The notes beneath the pieces were generated by a model. The model was given only the letters and a program-made list of their open reading frames with translations, searched no databases and had not been told where the DNA came from. A stretch of DNA of 64,000 nucleotides from Paralvinella palmiformis (taxonomy: Eukaryota > Annelida > Polychaeta > Terebellida > Alvinellidae): positions 467,001 to 531,000 of the forward strand of contig JAODUP010000156.1 in NCBI GenBank assembly GCA_025642065.1, given 5' to 3'. The first letter of the stretch is position 1. Every line of letters begins with the position of its first letter. Below, one piece after another: positions 23,201 to 42,300 of this stretch. The position numbers and the translations under genes were made by a program.

Positions 23201-24773
23201 ATTATTCTGATGAAAAAGAGGAGACACTACAGCCAGACCAGGATCTGTCTATCTCGTCAGAATCTTCTTCCGGATCTTCCAATAAAACTCCCGATGCTAA
23301 CAAAAAAGATGGAGCCACATCCATCCAGCCATTAGGTAAGATGTGTGATTTTGTCCTTGACAGTCTCTCTGCATAGCATTTATGCTGTGCTGTTAATATT
23401 TCCAGGCATAGATGTTGTAATGTCATATTTCCAGGTATAGATGTCATAATGTTGTATTTACAGGTATAGATGTCATAATGCCATATTTACAGGTATAGAT
23501 GTCATAATACCATATTTACGGGTATAGGTGTCATAATGCCGTATTTACAGGTATAGAAGTTATAATGTCATATTTACAGGTATAGATGTCATAATGTCAT
23601 ATTTGCAGGTTTAGATGTCATAATATCATATTTGCAGGTTTAGATGTCATAATATCATATTTACAGGAATAGATGTCATAATGTCATATTTATAGGAATA
23701 GATGTCATAAAGTCATATTTACAAGTATAGATGTCATATTTACAAGTATAGATATCATAATGTCATATTTACAGGCTGTGAAATATAATTTTGACCAGCA
23801 GAATCAGAACAATGGAAATATTTTTTTTATCTATTTCAGTGTCAATTTTTAAGGCAACAGTAATAAAAATTTGATTACTAAATAACTATTTTGTAATGCT
23901 TTTAAGATAAATATTTAATGCACGATGTTTTTCACGTTTGTTTTCTAGTAATCAGTCAATTTGTCAGAGAGGTGTAATAACTGGTCTGACATATTGTTTG
24001 GAATGAAGAAATGCTTAAATATGATTGTTTAACCACTTCGCTATTTATCAACACGTTAAATTAAATTGTGATATCTAGACGGATTAAAATGACTGTTATC
24101 ATTCTGAAAACACAAACTTTAAAGCTACACATAATATAAACATTCGACATTGAATTATTCTATTTAAAAACATGATACTATATCACCGGGTTACTAAATT
24201 ATTGTTTTAGTCACGTGGTTTGTTTGGAGCAAAGATCGGCCAGACATAGCCATCTGATTATAAATAAGCCATAATGTCCCAAATTCCACTACTGAAAAGT
24301 ATCCCGGATACTGTAACTAGTGATGGAATATACCCAGTTTAAGGTATTAGATGGGAAGCTTTCCCGTGGCGATCCGCTATATCACTGTCCATCGGGATGC
24401 AAACTGTGACCGGTCAATTCTGGATCGCTGCTTCCGGAGTGTTTTAGCATGCTGCGGTATGACGAATCCAATGACACTGCGTGTAACCGTGCAAGTAATC
24501 ACTGATTGCGGTTACATTTCCAACGCGTTCAGTTATAATTAAGACATTGCATTTATGTTGATCCGATTAAAGAAAATGGCATATAGTTTAAGCAATGCTA
24601 AAGTCTATTATATACACATAAAACCAATAACAATTTGTTCGTACGTTACAGGTGGCCTTGACCTTGCTGAGCGTAGAAAGGTTCTGACTGCGATGCAGCT
24701 GGAGTTGAAGTCTCAGCTGACGGCAGTAGATCAACACCTCGGTGACGTCACTGACGTGGGAGAGACTACGTAA
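558..24773 (+). CDS. Long coiled-coil protein, 3' part of gene (15 exons; CCDC18-like candidate)
   Basis: Spliced coding region open at the 5' side. Exons: 558-611, 778-945, 2248-2411, 3713-3876, 5493-5611, 7147-7262, 7719-7818, 9721-9837, 13372-13515, 16190-16269, 16506-16623, 17496-17639, 19449-19637, 22345-23335, 24652-24773. Each is bounded by AG and GT and the phases agree at every junction. The total is 2,790 nt, or 929 codons plus TAA. Roughly the first 559 residues are Leu/Glu/Gln/Lys-rich heptads typical of a rod-like coiled coil (for example LEGQLERQRDE, LEQQLNA, LEIEQLYITLRQQEYQLHQ). A Ser-rich low-complexity domain and a short helical C-terminus follow. No transmembrane segment or catalytic motif is visible. 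The layout suggests a cytoskeletal or centrosomal scaffold, and CCDC18 is the family I think of first, from memory only. Other coiled-coil families are not excluded. Upstream exons lie outside the window. Confidence 0.85.
778..945 (+). CDS. Coiled-coil gene, exon 778-945
   Basis: The acceptor is TTCTTTCATCAG ending at 777 and the donor GTCGGT starts at 946. It encodes 56 residues beginning IFELEQDLGAKAALL and ending ILESQ, with clear a/d heptad leucines. Phase is 0 at both ends. Confidence 0.85.
1132..1179 (+). repeat. (GTTT)n microsatellite
   Basis: About 12 uninterrupted units inside the intron 946-2247. The rest of that intron outside this tract and the family B SINE shows nothing supported. 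Confidence 0.95.
1690..1877 (+). mobile_element. SINE family B, 3' part
   Basis: Matches the 3' body of the full copy at 40385-40751: GGCTCCATCTTTCCGTACTG, then CCCCTGTGAG, AAGCGACAGCC, and a CCCCGAACAACAAA end. The tRNA-like head is absent or diverged. Confidence 0.7.
2027..2221 (+). repeat. 20-bp tandem repeat ending at a 3' splice site
   Basis: About 10 copies of a 20-bp unit (ATATTTGAATATTGTATGAC and variants with TATCAC). The period is exact across three sequence lines. The array stops 26 nt before the exon at 2248, inside the usual branch-point zone. Confidence 0.95.
2248..3876 (+). CDS. Coiled-coil gene, exons 2248-2411 and 3713-3876
   Basis: Two 164-nt exons of identical length. The first runs from ILSLEGQLERQ to RERDKQI and ends in phase 2 before GTAAGT. 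The second completes the split codon as Glu and runs TLQRDLVAAEQQ to RTYRNQ, ending in phase 1. Equal length and similar heptad content suggest an ancient internal exon duplication in the rod. The 1.3-kb intron between them carries a pogo-like remnant and a 176-bp duplicated block. Confidence 0.85.
2566..3451 (+). mobile_element. pogo/Tigger-like DNA transposon remnant
   Basis: The left end has the motif CTCGTGTATAGGCCGCA and the right end, read in reverse, has CTGTGTATAAGATGCA, giving imperfect terminal inverted repeats. The interior at about 3130-3380 gives transposase-like peptide pieces (ITQWVKMVWD, then a KLFKK...ISNYLDGTDD piece). These resemble the C-terminal W-x-x-I...F-x-x-C-G-I-S...DG-x-E-D region of pogo-type transposases. 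It is broken by stops and the DDE core is not readable, so it is a dead copy. Confidence 0.6.
3452..3627 (+). repeat. 176-bp exact duplicate, copy 2
   Basis: Second copy of 403-578, directly abutting the right end of the pogo-like remnant. In this copy the exon start reads EDTSSVEQ then TAA, so it is a decoy exon start. Confidence 0.9.
3877..5492 (+). other. Intron of coiled-coil gene
   Basis: Holds a (TA)n/(GT)n compound microsatellite at about 4576-4664 and a 33-bp tandem repeat at about 5248-5461. An antisense 131-codon open frame at 4071-4466 shows no family signature and no splice support. Confidence 0.7.
5248..5461 (+). repeat. 33-bp tandem repeat with internal dyad
   Basis: About 6.5 copies of a 33-bp unit centred on ATATCATAAAGCTTGATGTG followed by ATATGATTATAC. 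ATATCA...TGATAT can pair around AAGCTT. The array ends about 31 nt before the exon at 5493. Because 33 is divisible by 3 it gives a spurious 11-residue repeat frame. Confidence 0.95.
5612..7146 (+). other. Intron with SINE family C copy
   Basis: Contains a tRNA-derived SINE at 6338-6486; the remaining AT-rich sequence shows no supported feature. Confidence 0.6.
6338..6486 (+). mobile_element. SINE family C (tRNA-derived)
   Basis: Box-A-like TAGCATAGTGGTTAGAGC is followed by box-B-like GGCTCGAATCC, then a non-tRNA tail with CCCAGGTGTGACCAGCACC. A related copy lies at 9212-9332. It is not a functional tRNA because the acceptor stem does not pair and a tail follows. Confidence 0.65.
7819..9720 (+). 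other. Intron of coiled-coil gene
   Basis: AT-rich sequence with one diverged SINE C at 9212-9332 and otherwise nothing I can support. The antisense frame at 8173-8388 looks like noise. Confidence 0.5.
9212..9332 (+). mobile_element. SINE family C, diverged copy
   Basis: Contains ACAGTTGGTAGAAC and GGGGTTCAACTCCC (box B), then CAGATGTGACTGGTGCTAG, which parallels the tail of the copy at 6338-6486. Confidence 0.5.
9983..10931. mobile_element. Non-autonomous DNA transposon with inverted ends (about 949 bp)
   Basis: The left end begins TACCGTATTTATAATATACC, continuing ATTAAGCCGG. The right end, reverse-complemented, begins TACCATAGGTCCTGGCCATT, continuing AAGCG. Both ends share TACC-R-TA and CCATTAAGC, with repeated GGCTTAATGG sub-motifs just inside. 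No transposase frame is visible. The superfamily cannot be set from the ends alone. Confidence 0.6.
11335..12460 (-). mobile_element. CR1/L2-like LINE fragment, frame-shifted
   Basis: Read on the minus strand from the right: endonuclease-like pieces (LTGDLNFHAAN near 12420; a TQHVNGATH-like stretch in a shifted frame near 12320), then a linker (SKKLFKLMRNPMG near 12080), then VKELIAKSSDKSC near 11840. Reverse transcriptase C-terminal text follows (YDTLEPCDKCVG, MLKLNEDKTKI, QVNSICQSCYYQIR) down to 11340. The order matches an APE-type LINE. Frameshifts and stops show it is dead, and the catalytic YADD region appears lost. Confidence 0.7.
12936..13152 (+). mobile_element. SINE family A (tRNA-derived), near full length
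   Basis: Starts GGCGCCTCCGTGGTCTAGC (box A), has GGGTTCGAATC (box B), a body with TTCATCTTTGACTTCGCC, TTACCTTTGGAG and GCACAAAAGTGGCCGTAAA, and an (ATC)n-rich tail. This is the commonest SINE in the window. Confidence 0.85.
14052..14108 (+). mobile_element. SINE family A, 3' fragment
   Basis: Only the tail part is present: TTTAGCCTACCATGTGCACA, then AAAGTGGCCGTAAAACATC. Confidence 0.7.
14537..14846 (+). repeat. 32-bp GC-rich minisatellite
   Basis: About nine units of AATAGCCACCGGGGGAAACA followed by TTCATCGAAAAC, with two degenerate units in the middle (around 14640-14700). There are no unique spacers, so it is not a CRISPR-like array. It lies in the intron 13516-16189. Confidence 0.95.
14951..15126 (+). 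mobile_element. SINE family A
   Basis: TCTAGCGGTAGCGGGTTGG box A, GTGTTCGAATCTCGGCGTGG box B, and the family A body ending GTGGCCGT. The extreme 5' end is diverged. Confidence 0.8.
16041..16085 (+). repeat. (TA)n microsatellite
   Basis: Pure TA tract about 100 nt before the exon at 16190. A second TA tract lies at 16384-16425 in the next intron. Confidence 0.95.
17160..17207 (+). repeat. (TA)n(TG)n compound microsatellite
   Basis: A TA run passes directly into a TG run in the intron 16624-17495, just before a SINE A copy. Confidence 0.95.
17245..17432 (+). mobile_element. SINE family A
   Basis: CACCTCCATGGTCTAACAAT head, ATGTTCGAATCTCAGCGTGG box B, TTACCTTTGGAGG body, AAAGTGGCCATAAAACACC tail. 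Confidence 0.8.
18117..18680 (+). repeat. Six-unit tandem array (about 87-97 bp) with embedded CA tract
   Basis: CCAGAGACACCTCTG recurs at 18188, 18283, 18380, 18473, 18562 and 18649. Spacings are 95, 97, 93, 89 and 87 nt, because each unit carries its own CA microsatellite of different length. It sits in the intron 17640-19448 and gives a spurious 239-codon antisense frame. Confidence 0.95.
18811..18985 (+). mobile_element. SINE family A, diverged
   Basis: TGTGGTCTAACTGGTACTGC head, GAGTTCGAATCTCGGTG box B, and AAAGTGGCCGTAAAACATT tail. Confidence 0.75.
20651..20890 (+). mobile_element. SINE family A variant with tandem 31-bp tail
   Basis: Diverged head (CTAACTAGTAGCGTGGTTGG) and a family A body to about 20818. 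Two more copies of a 31-bp tail unit (CATTTACACAACAGCGGACG...) follow to about 20890. The tail unit has been amplified in place. Confidence 0.7.
21313..21465 (+). mobile_element. SINE family A with internal deletion
   Basis: Well preserved head GGGCGCCTCCATGGTCTAGC and box B GTGTTCGAATCCCGG. The body runs to GTCGCTCGGCCCA and jumps straight to (ATC)n, so the TTTAGCCTAC...GTGGCCGTAAAAC part is missing. Confidence 0.8.
22345..23335 (+). CDS. Coiled-coil gene, long Ser-rich exon
   Basis: A 991-nt exon between CATGTCTCCAG and GTAAG, with 330 codons plus one base. Unlike the earlier exons it is Ser/Lys/Asp-rich and mostly not heptad. It contains a short helical island (LRSQLERLNQKCLPFLQD type) and a second conserved-looking piece (RYVISEPDDPDSLQSMLREV). 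This is the likely regulatory or disordered domain after the rod. Shadow frames on both strands over this exon are not genes. Confidence 0.9.
23397..23777 (+). repeat. 29-bp minisatellite carrying AG/GT in each unit
   Basis: About 13 units of CAGGTATAGATGTCATAATG followed by TCATATTTA. At each junction TTTACAG meets GTATAG, giving a 3'-splice-site-like motif fused to a 5'-splice-site-like motif. The array starts about 60 nt after the donor of exon 22345-23335. Confidence 0.95.
23778..24651 (+). other. Intron remainder without supported features
   Basis: AT-rich unique-looking sequence; GTCACGTGGTTTG at about 24210 recurs in the promoter-like cluster near 25588. No exon is supported. Confidence 0.4.
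24652..24773 (+). CDS. Coiled-coil gene, terminal exon with stop
   Basis: The acceptor TACGTTACAG precedes a split Gly codon. The exon encodes GGLDLAERRKVLTAMQLELK, then about 20 more residues ending GETT and TAA at 24771-24773. The LAERRKVL...ELKSQL part is a short amphipathic helix. Confidence 0.85.
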
Positions 24774-24865
24774 CCTAATGTTGGCATTGTTGTAGTATTA
24801 AAGCAGTATTAATATTAGGATAATTTATTATTTTTTTATTATCTGACGAGAATGACATCTATGTA

Positions 24866-24884
24866 AATAAAAATCTTTAATCCA

Positions 24885-24918
<34 letters not shown>
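24866..24918 (+). terminator. Polyadenylation signal followed by GT-rich tract
   Basis: AATAAA lies at 24866-24871, about 95 nt after the stop codon. A (GT)n tract at about 24885-24918 sits exactly where a GU-rich downstream element is expected. It is the only good AATAAA/GT pair just after the stop, so it is the probable 3' end of the coiled-coil gene. Confidence 0.6.
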
Positions 24919-24922
<4 letters not shown>

Positions 24923-25571
24923 AGGGAGAATGCAAGATTATTATTAACACGGTTGGATAACTCATCAGCGACTCACTTTTTATCAGAGTATTATCCTTCA
25001 GAAATATATTCAATGAACTATTTTCTTGAAAATGTTGTAGTAGCAGAAGTAGTCAAAATTCGTTTTTCAGCTGTTGTGTTTAAAACAAATGTCTAATGTC
25101 TAAAATCTCTAATGTCTAAAGTTTGTGTACGATAAGTCCACACGTAATAGAGCTAGTATGGACAATATATCTGGAGAGAGGGAGTGGGGAGGGGGGGGGT
25201 TGATGGAACTACTTCTGTGAGATATATCTATTGTTCAGCTATGACCTTCAATGTGGCCTTAACATTGTCAATCAGAGCTGTTCATTAGAAGTCTTCCCCT
25301 ACAATTGAACAATAAATGTTAGATGAGCGATCTTTTAGCACATCGTATATAATGGCTTATTTATATTATGTAAAGACCGTAGAAAGGAAAAAGTGCGAAG
25401 TTGGTACAGATAATGTAAACAAGAAAATGGAAGAATGTTATCGGTTATAGATTCTTTTCGTCTTCTAAATGGTATGTTAACAAAATTGATTGAAAAGGCA
25501 CCTTAAACTAACAAACATTAATACACCGATTGGCTTCCAAGATACTCGAGGTTATGTCGATCGTTTTAACA

Positions 25572-25594
25572 TTGGCGCCAAATTACGTCACGTG
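25572..25594 (+). promoter_or_regulatory. Promoter-like cluster: E2F palindrome, CRE-like site, E-box
   Basis: TTGGCGCCAA at 25572-25581 is an E2F-type palindrome. TTACGTCA at 25583-25590 is a CRE/ATF-like half. CACGTG at 25589-25594 is an E-box overlapping it. The cluster lies about 110-135 nt before the ATG of the TPR gene, and no TATA box is obvious. The binding factors are inferred from motif knowledge only. Confidence 0.5.
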
Positions 25595-25705
25595 GTTTGA
25601 TTTTAATTCATTTTTATTTAAATTTCAAACTCTCCGTCGGATTTATCTCTGTGGACCCAGTTCGATGTGACATCAGCAATAGATGTACTCGCCCCGGTCG
25701 ATAAA

Positions 25706-36853
<11,148 letters not shown>

Positions 36854-36914
36854 ATGTTAATTGCTGAAATGAATATTACTGAAAAAGCTAAAGATTACTA
36901 TCCCGCCGTAGAGG

Positions 36915-36956
<42 letters not shown>

Positions 36957-37045
36957 GGGTCTGTGTGTGCGTGTGTATGTATGTATATATGTGTGTGTAT
37001 ATGTATGTATAGTGCATGCATGTATATATATATATATATATAATT

Positions 37046-37077
<32 letters not shown>

Positions 37078-37183
37078 TTTTTTTGTAAATTCTAAATTTA
37101 TTTAGAATTAGTCCCGTGGAAATTATAGACCATATGAGTCTGACAGCCACGTTAAATAACTGCCATATCGGCCATTATATATA

Positions 37184-37216
<33 letters not shown>

Positions 37217-38185
37217 CAATGTATATATAATCTAATTATAGGTTTACTATTATTTCTAAATTATAAACAGTTACTAGTATGTCGTTTTCATTCTCTGAAC
37301 TATGGTCTAATAAAATCCTCCGCCCGCACATATACATACATATATCCTGATATAATAACATATCTAACATCATGTTTGTGGTATTACAGGCTGTCTCTAA
37401 TATAATAGATTTAGATCCAGATCGGGCAAGTGCCTACATGAAACGTGGAAGATTTTATAAAAAACTGGGCAAGTAAGGACTAGATTAGTTAATGTGTTTC
37501 AAGAAAAGATATGTGTGTGTGTGTGTGTGTTGTGAGACAGACAGACAGACAGACAGACCGACCGACCGACCGACCGACCGACCGACCAATCGATCGATCG
37601 ATCGATTGATTGATTGATTCTTTTAGTCTTATGATAACTTTCTGGTAAAGGTTTAAGATGTTCTCTGTAGTATCCAAATGTTTCAGATGGAGTGGGGGGG
37701 TGGGGGAGTTGATATACATAATTCGGTGTTGTTCTTTAATCGCGTTTTGTTGAGGGAGGTGAGGGGGTAGCTTGTATTTTAACACATAAATTCCCGTGAG
37801 TTAACTTCTACACGAGTAATTGGTTTATGTCTAAACTTTCTAAAACTAAACTATTATGTTCCAGTTATGTGTTAGCGATGAAGGACTTCCAGACGGGCAG
37901 AGAAAAGATGGATAACTTCCCAAAAGGGATGAGACTTAATCACGATATCAGACAATATAAGATGGTAAGCTAATTATGAAATGGGCCTTCGTGATGGGAT
38001 AAATATTTCAAGAACATTGTTATATTATTATTATTATTATACCAAACTTATAAAGCGCTCTTTTCATACTTAAAGCCTGTTCAAAATCGCTGTACATAAA
38101 CTTATGAGAAGAGAAAAAAACACATATAAATAAGATAAAACAAATATAAAACTATTATTTCATAACAATATATGTATAAAGTAAA

Positions 38186-38247
<62 letters not shown>

Positions 38248-38605
38248 TGACTAAAAAAAGAAATTAAACATCAAAATGGCTGGAGAACAAATGCATTTTC
38301 AGCAACTTCTTAATTGTTCAGTGTTTTGGATTCACGATCGTGTGTGTGTGTGTCTGTGTGTGATGGGGATGAGGGGTCATATGTAACAGAAGTCTTAACA
38401 AAGATCCTTTGTCGACAGTTCGTTGATAAAGAGAAGAAATGTCAAAGAAAGTTAAAATTAGGTCGAATGGTAAGATTAAACTTTAATTATTGTTAAAGAT
38501 GGGATTATTTTATTGTTTCTGATTCATCTTCTGTGATTGTCATTTTTAAATCCCTTTATCTGTATTTTAAATTAAATATGCCAATCAAAACACACACACA
38601 CACAC

Positions 38606-38647
<42 letters not shown>

Positions 38648-38698
38648 TTTTATCCTAAGACTAATGTCGGTTTGTTATTGTTATTGTAGTTCAACTGA
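36854..38698 (+). CDS. TPR protein, second segment after the in-frame TAA (5 exons)
   Basis: Exons: 36854-36913 (within the exon starting 36828), 37390-37472, 37865-37964, 38419-38469, 38690-38698. Together they make 303 nt, or 100 codons plus TGA. Phases agree throughout, and the segment is in the same frame as the upstream ORF. It reads MLIAEMNITEKAKDYYPAVE, then AVSNIIDLDP, ASAYMKRGRFYKKLG and NYVLAMKDFQTGREK, which is a TPR pair, and ends with a Lys-rich helix (FVDKEKKCQRKLKLGRM) and FN. The final acceptor (GTTATTGTTATTGTAG) is strong. The helix spanning the stop is needed to complete the TPR, so this is probably the same protein as the upstream ORF rather than a separate gene. It could also be a re-initiated product or a decayed allele. 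Confidence 0.65.
37537..37618 (+). repeat. Compound tetranucleotide GACA-GACC-GATC-GATT
   Basis: Four successive blocks of 4-bp repeats in which each block differs from the previous one by a single base: about six GACA, then about eight GACC, then GATC, then GATT. It lies between exons at 37472 and 37865. Confidence 0.9.
38048..38110 (-). mobile_element. SINE tail fragment (GCGC type)
   Basis: TATAAAGCGCTCTTTTCATA...AATCGCTGTACATAA resembles the 3' tail of the SINE at 43358-43670 in reverse orientation. Only the tail is present. Confidence 0.4.
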
Positions 38699-39760
38699 TA
38701 GCCAGTCACCAGACATTTACTCATCCAAATCCTGTTCAGTGTCAAGTTTCCTCAAATTCTAAAAAGTGTTTGCGTCATGTTCCCGAACTTTATCTCCGGT
38801 TTAGTGTAATGTAGAACGACGATGAGATGTTGGATATAACATAACTCTCGTCATAACTGGATTAAGACTACATTTGGTCATAAAATCTTCCAATATTCCT
38901 GTTTCCACATCGGAGAAGTTCGAGAAATTTGTTTATTTTCAACAACAACCACAACAACAAAAAGGTTCAACAATTAGTTTAATTCAATTAGTTTAATTCA
39001 ATTACAACAAAACATAATTTGTGAGAAAGGGTTTGAGGGTATCGTTTATAATATATTTAGTCCATTTTAGGGAGAGGGGGAAGGTAGATTTTGTACAAAT
39101 CTATATTAAAACATGATATTTTTATATTACATAGTTTTACTAGAAATTATCTTCGTAAGCTTTCAAAGAAGATCTGTTTATCAAAGATTGTTTTTTACGA
39201 TTCTGATTAAAAACATGAAGACCGTATTAAGGACAAATTATTTATTGACTACAGACAGGAAAAACCCTGAAACAAAACGGAATTAAATGTTATTTCTTAT
39301 TTCTTAAACATCAGACTAAAGGTTTAGGCTAATTTATTATAAAGATTATTTATATGATAATAACGACAATTTCATTTGATAAATGTCTACCTTTTTTTTG
39401 GGGGGGGGGGAGGTTTCTCTCCAAATTATGGTTTGTTTTCTGTGATACTTAACGTCTTCGATACGCTTGACGAAGCTTCAGCATAGTTTTAAATATTGTT
39501 GATAATTTTCAGTAAATTGCCCGAATGTGAAAAAGAAATGTGTGATATTTTTATTTACAAAAATTATATTCTGTTTTCCATTTTATTCATTCTATTAAAC
39601 TATACATGTTTTTATTTGTCTTACCATGTTTCTTATTATTATAATCTCTCTCTCCCTTTCACTGTCCGTCCGTCCGTCCGTCCGTCCGTAAAACATTCTG
39701 ACAAAAGAGTCAAACGGCGGTGAGTTTGACATTAGTTAGGGCAAATTCGTAGCAAGCTTT
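38699..39760 (+). other. TPR gene 3' flank
   Basis: AT-rich, with no clear exon. A poly-G run at 39399-39411 and a (GTCC)n tract at about 39662-39689 are the only marked features. No convincing AATAAA with a downstream GT element was found close to the stop. Confidence 0.4.
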
Positions 39761-39769
39761 AAATTATTC

Positions 39770-40996
39770 GCTCCGTGCGTGCGTGCGTGGTGCGTGCGTG
39801 CGTGCGTGTGTTTTAGGGTACATATAAAGAGGCAACAGGAACAGAGCATCAACATATCTAAACATCCTTCGAGACCTACCTCCATAAATCTAAATACAAA
39901 TACAACTATACATACATTAATCTAAAATAAAATGTTCCATACCTCCACATATTGATACATGTGTGCGTATACCTAAGCATGTGTCTGGTCTACTCATCAG
40001 CCTGTGGGAACCAGCTAATTCGCTTTTCGTACGCGACAAATATGTCACGCCCACAGGAAAGCGGCTACATGCAGGCTACGTACAAAAAGCGGAAGCACGT
40101 AAAAAACATACCATTTGATACCACAGCTCGCAACAAACAACACGTGCGTGTGGTTCAATGGTGACTTGCTACATACATATCATAAACTATTTTGACACCA
40201 CAGTTTACTTTCAACAGTAATTTTCTGTGGTCCAAAAGAAACCTGTATATAAAACATTTCGACACCTCAGATGTTGACCTCAGCTTTATTCTGGGTTCGA
40301 ATAACTGAATAAATCCTACCTATATGAACCATGTATCAATACACGTCCGACTGGTCTGGCGTCGAAGTTCTTCTCTAACCTAAGTTGTTTGTTTTGTTGT
40401 TCGGGGAGAATCCCCGGGCTGTCGCTTAATCAGCACAGCCTCTATGTTGGAGTGGTTGAGGAATCTCCTCCCCCACCACTCACAGGGGAGCAGTACGGAA
40501 AGATGGAGCCGAAATACCCTGAGGGTGGTCACTGTCAGAGTGTTTTACGTCCTCAGTGGGTTTTTAACGTCCCCCTTTATTTTAAATAATTCAGTGGAGA
40601 CGGCAGCGCCATTTAACGTGGTCAGCCACCCACGATGTAGTGAGCCGAGAAATTAATCCCTGGAAAAGTTTCGACCTCTTACGGGGTTCGAACCTGCGAC
40701 CGTTGGCACCAAGTGCCGGGTGCTTAACCGCTATGCCACCGGGGCTCACTGTCTAACCTAAGTGAAAATTCAAGCCCTATATATAGCCTCAGCGTGTTAA
40801 CAAAACATTACAGTTTGTTCATAACAAAGAGAATGTACACTAACTCAGTATGGACTCACTGAAGTGATTTAACTAAAATAAAAACAAAGTAGCAACACTG
40901 CACAATGGATTATTACTGGACTAGAACGAAATATCGTCTCAAACCTGAGTAAATACTATGATTTACTCGAACCTAACAGCTAATCCTCATACGTTT
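39770..40996 (+). repeat. Large GT-headed repeat, copy 1 (interrupted by a SINE)
   Basis: A (GTGC)n/(GT)n head, then TTTTAGGGTACATATAAAGA, GCATCAACATATCTAAACAT, CATCAGCCTGTGGGAACCAG and GTCACGCCCACAGGAAAGCG up to CTCTAACCTAAG at 40384. It resumes at 40752 and ends near AATCCTCATACG. Copies occur at 51668 and 54333. No coding capacity is visible and the class is unknown. Confidence 0.85.
40385..40751 (-). mobile_element. SINE family B, full length, nested
   Basis: Minus-strand head GGTGGCATAGCGGTTAAGCA (box A), then GCAGGTTCGAACCCCGTAAG (box B), GGGATTAATTTCTCGGCTCA, GGGGGACGTTAAAAACCC, the CTCCATCTTTCCGTACTGCT body and a CCCCGAACAACAAAAC end. The 11-bp target duplication TCTAACCTAAG lies at 40374-40384 and 40752-40762. 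It is about 367 bp and is the reference copy for the family. Confidence 0.9.
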
Positions 40997-41283
40997 TCGT
41001 TCATTACTAAGTGAACGTTCATTTACGCTTAATTTGGCGTCCCTAAGTATATGCAGTTAGGTGTGGTGGGATCTAAATTAAAGCGCCTATCCACTTGATC
41101 TATTTGACCCATGGTCGAGAACAGAGGATTTCAGGCAGATCTCCGATACTGCGAATGATACGTCGGGATTATAATAGCTATACATTTAACAAATTTCCTA
41201 TATCAGTGTAACGTAATTACTCATAATATGGGGAAAAACTCTGTCCGCAGCTTAATACCCATGGAGATGCCTGCCGGAGTAAC

Positions 41284-41545
41284 AAATAAAGGGGGACGTT
41301 AAAACCCCCTGAGGACGTAAAACACTCTGGCAGTGACCACCCTCAGGGTATTTCGGCTCCATCTTTCCGTACTGCTCCCCTGTGAGTGGTGGGGGAGGAG
41401 ATGTATCAACCACTCCAATATTGAGGCTGTGCCCAATAAGCGACAGCCTGGGGATTCTCCCCGAACAACAAAACAAGTGTACATATCATATGTGGCTGTG
41501 CCCAATAGGTGACAGCCAGGGGTCTCTACCCCAAACTTCAACAAG
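41284..41545 (+). mobile_element. SINE family B, 3' part with duplicated tail
   Basis: Body from GGGGGACGTTAAAACCCCCT to CCCCGAACAACAAAAC at about 41475. A second, diverged tail follows (GGCTGTGCCCAATAGGTGAC, then AGCCAGGGGTCTCTACCCCAA) at 41492-41545. The tRNA head is missing. Confidence 0.75.
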
Positions 41546-41934
41546 TTACAAGTACATCTCATAAATCTATTGTGACAATCATGGAGATAATAACAAGTAA
41601 CAGATGTGGTGTGAAAGTATGTAATTAAGGGTATACCTACACTAAAAAGGTGTTCAAATAAGTCAACAATCAGATGGGAATGTTCCCAGCGTAGAGGCCG
41701 ATCTTGTAAAGGGACACTCTTAACGGATCTACACGGAGATCTTATGTTCCAGTGTTTTAAGCATTTTATTCCGATCAAATCTTATATAAACAAAACGTTT
41801 ATAGATACATATTTTATTAACCTTTTATAAACGATATGGGTATTAAAAATTATTTGAAAGATAACTACGATGGTCGGTGTAACAGAACTTAGCCATTTCT
41901 TTTTTCAGTCACAATCACTAAAGTCACACTAATG

Positions 41935-42300
41935 GGCAAAAGACCGAAGGGACAAATGACCTAAAAAGCAAAACATTGTGCCGGGGGAGGTGGGCAAAAG
42001 ACCGAAGGGTAAATGATCGGGGGCAAAAGACCGGGGGGCAAAAGACTGAAGGGACAAATGGCCTAAAGGGCAAAAGACTGGGGGGGATCATAAGACCGAA
42101 GGGTAAATGATCGGGGGCAAAAGACCGGGGGGCAAAAGACTGAAGGGACAAATGACCTAAAGGGCAAAACACTGGCGGGGGGGTCATAAGACCGAAGGGT
42201 AAATGACCGGGGGCAAAAGACTGGGGGGGGGGGGGCATAAGACCGAAGGGTAAATGACCGGAGGGCAAAAGACCGGATCCCGTGGCAAAGACCAGGGGGC
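41935..42300 (+). repeat. Irregular G-rich minisatellite
   Basis: Repeated GGGCAAAAGACCGAAGGG-like and GGTAAATGACCGGGGGC-like modules in varying order, with poly-G stretches (around 42226-42235). It produces Pro/Ser/Phe-rich spurious antisense frames. Confidence 0.9.
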
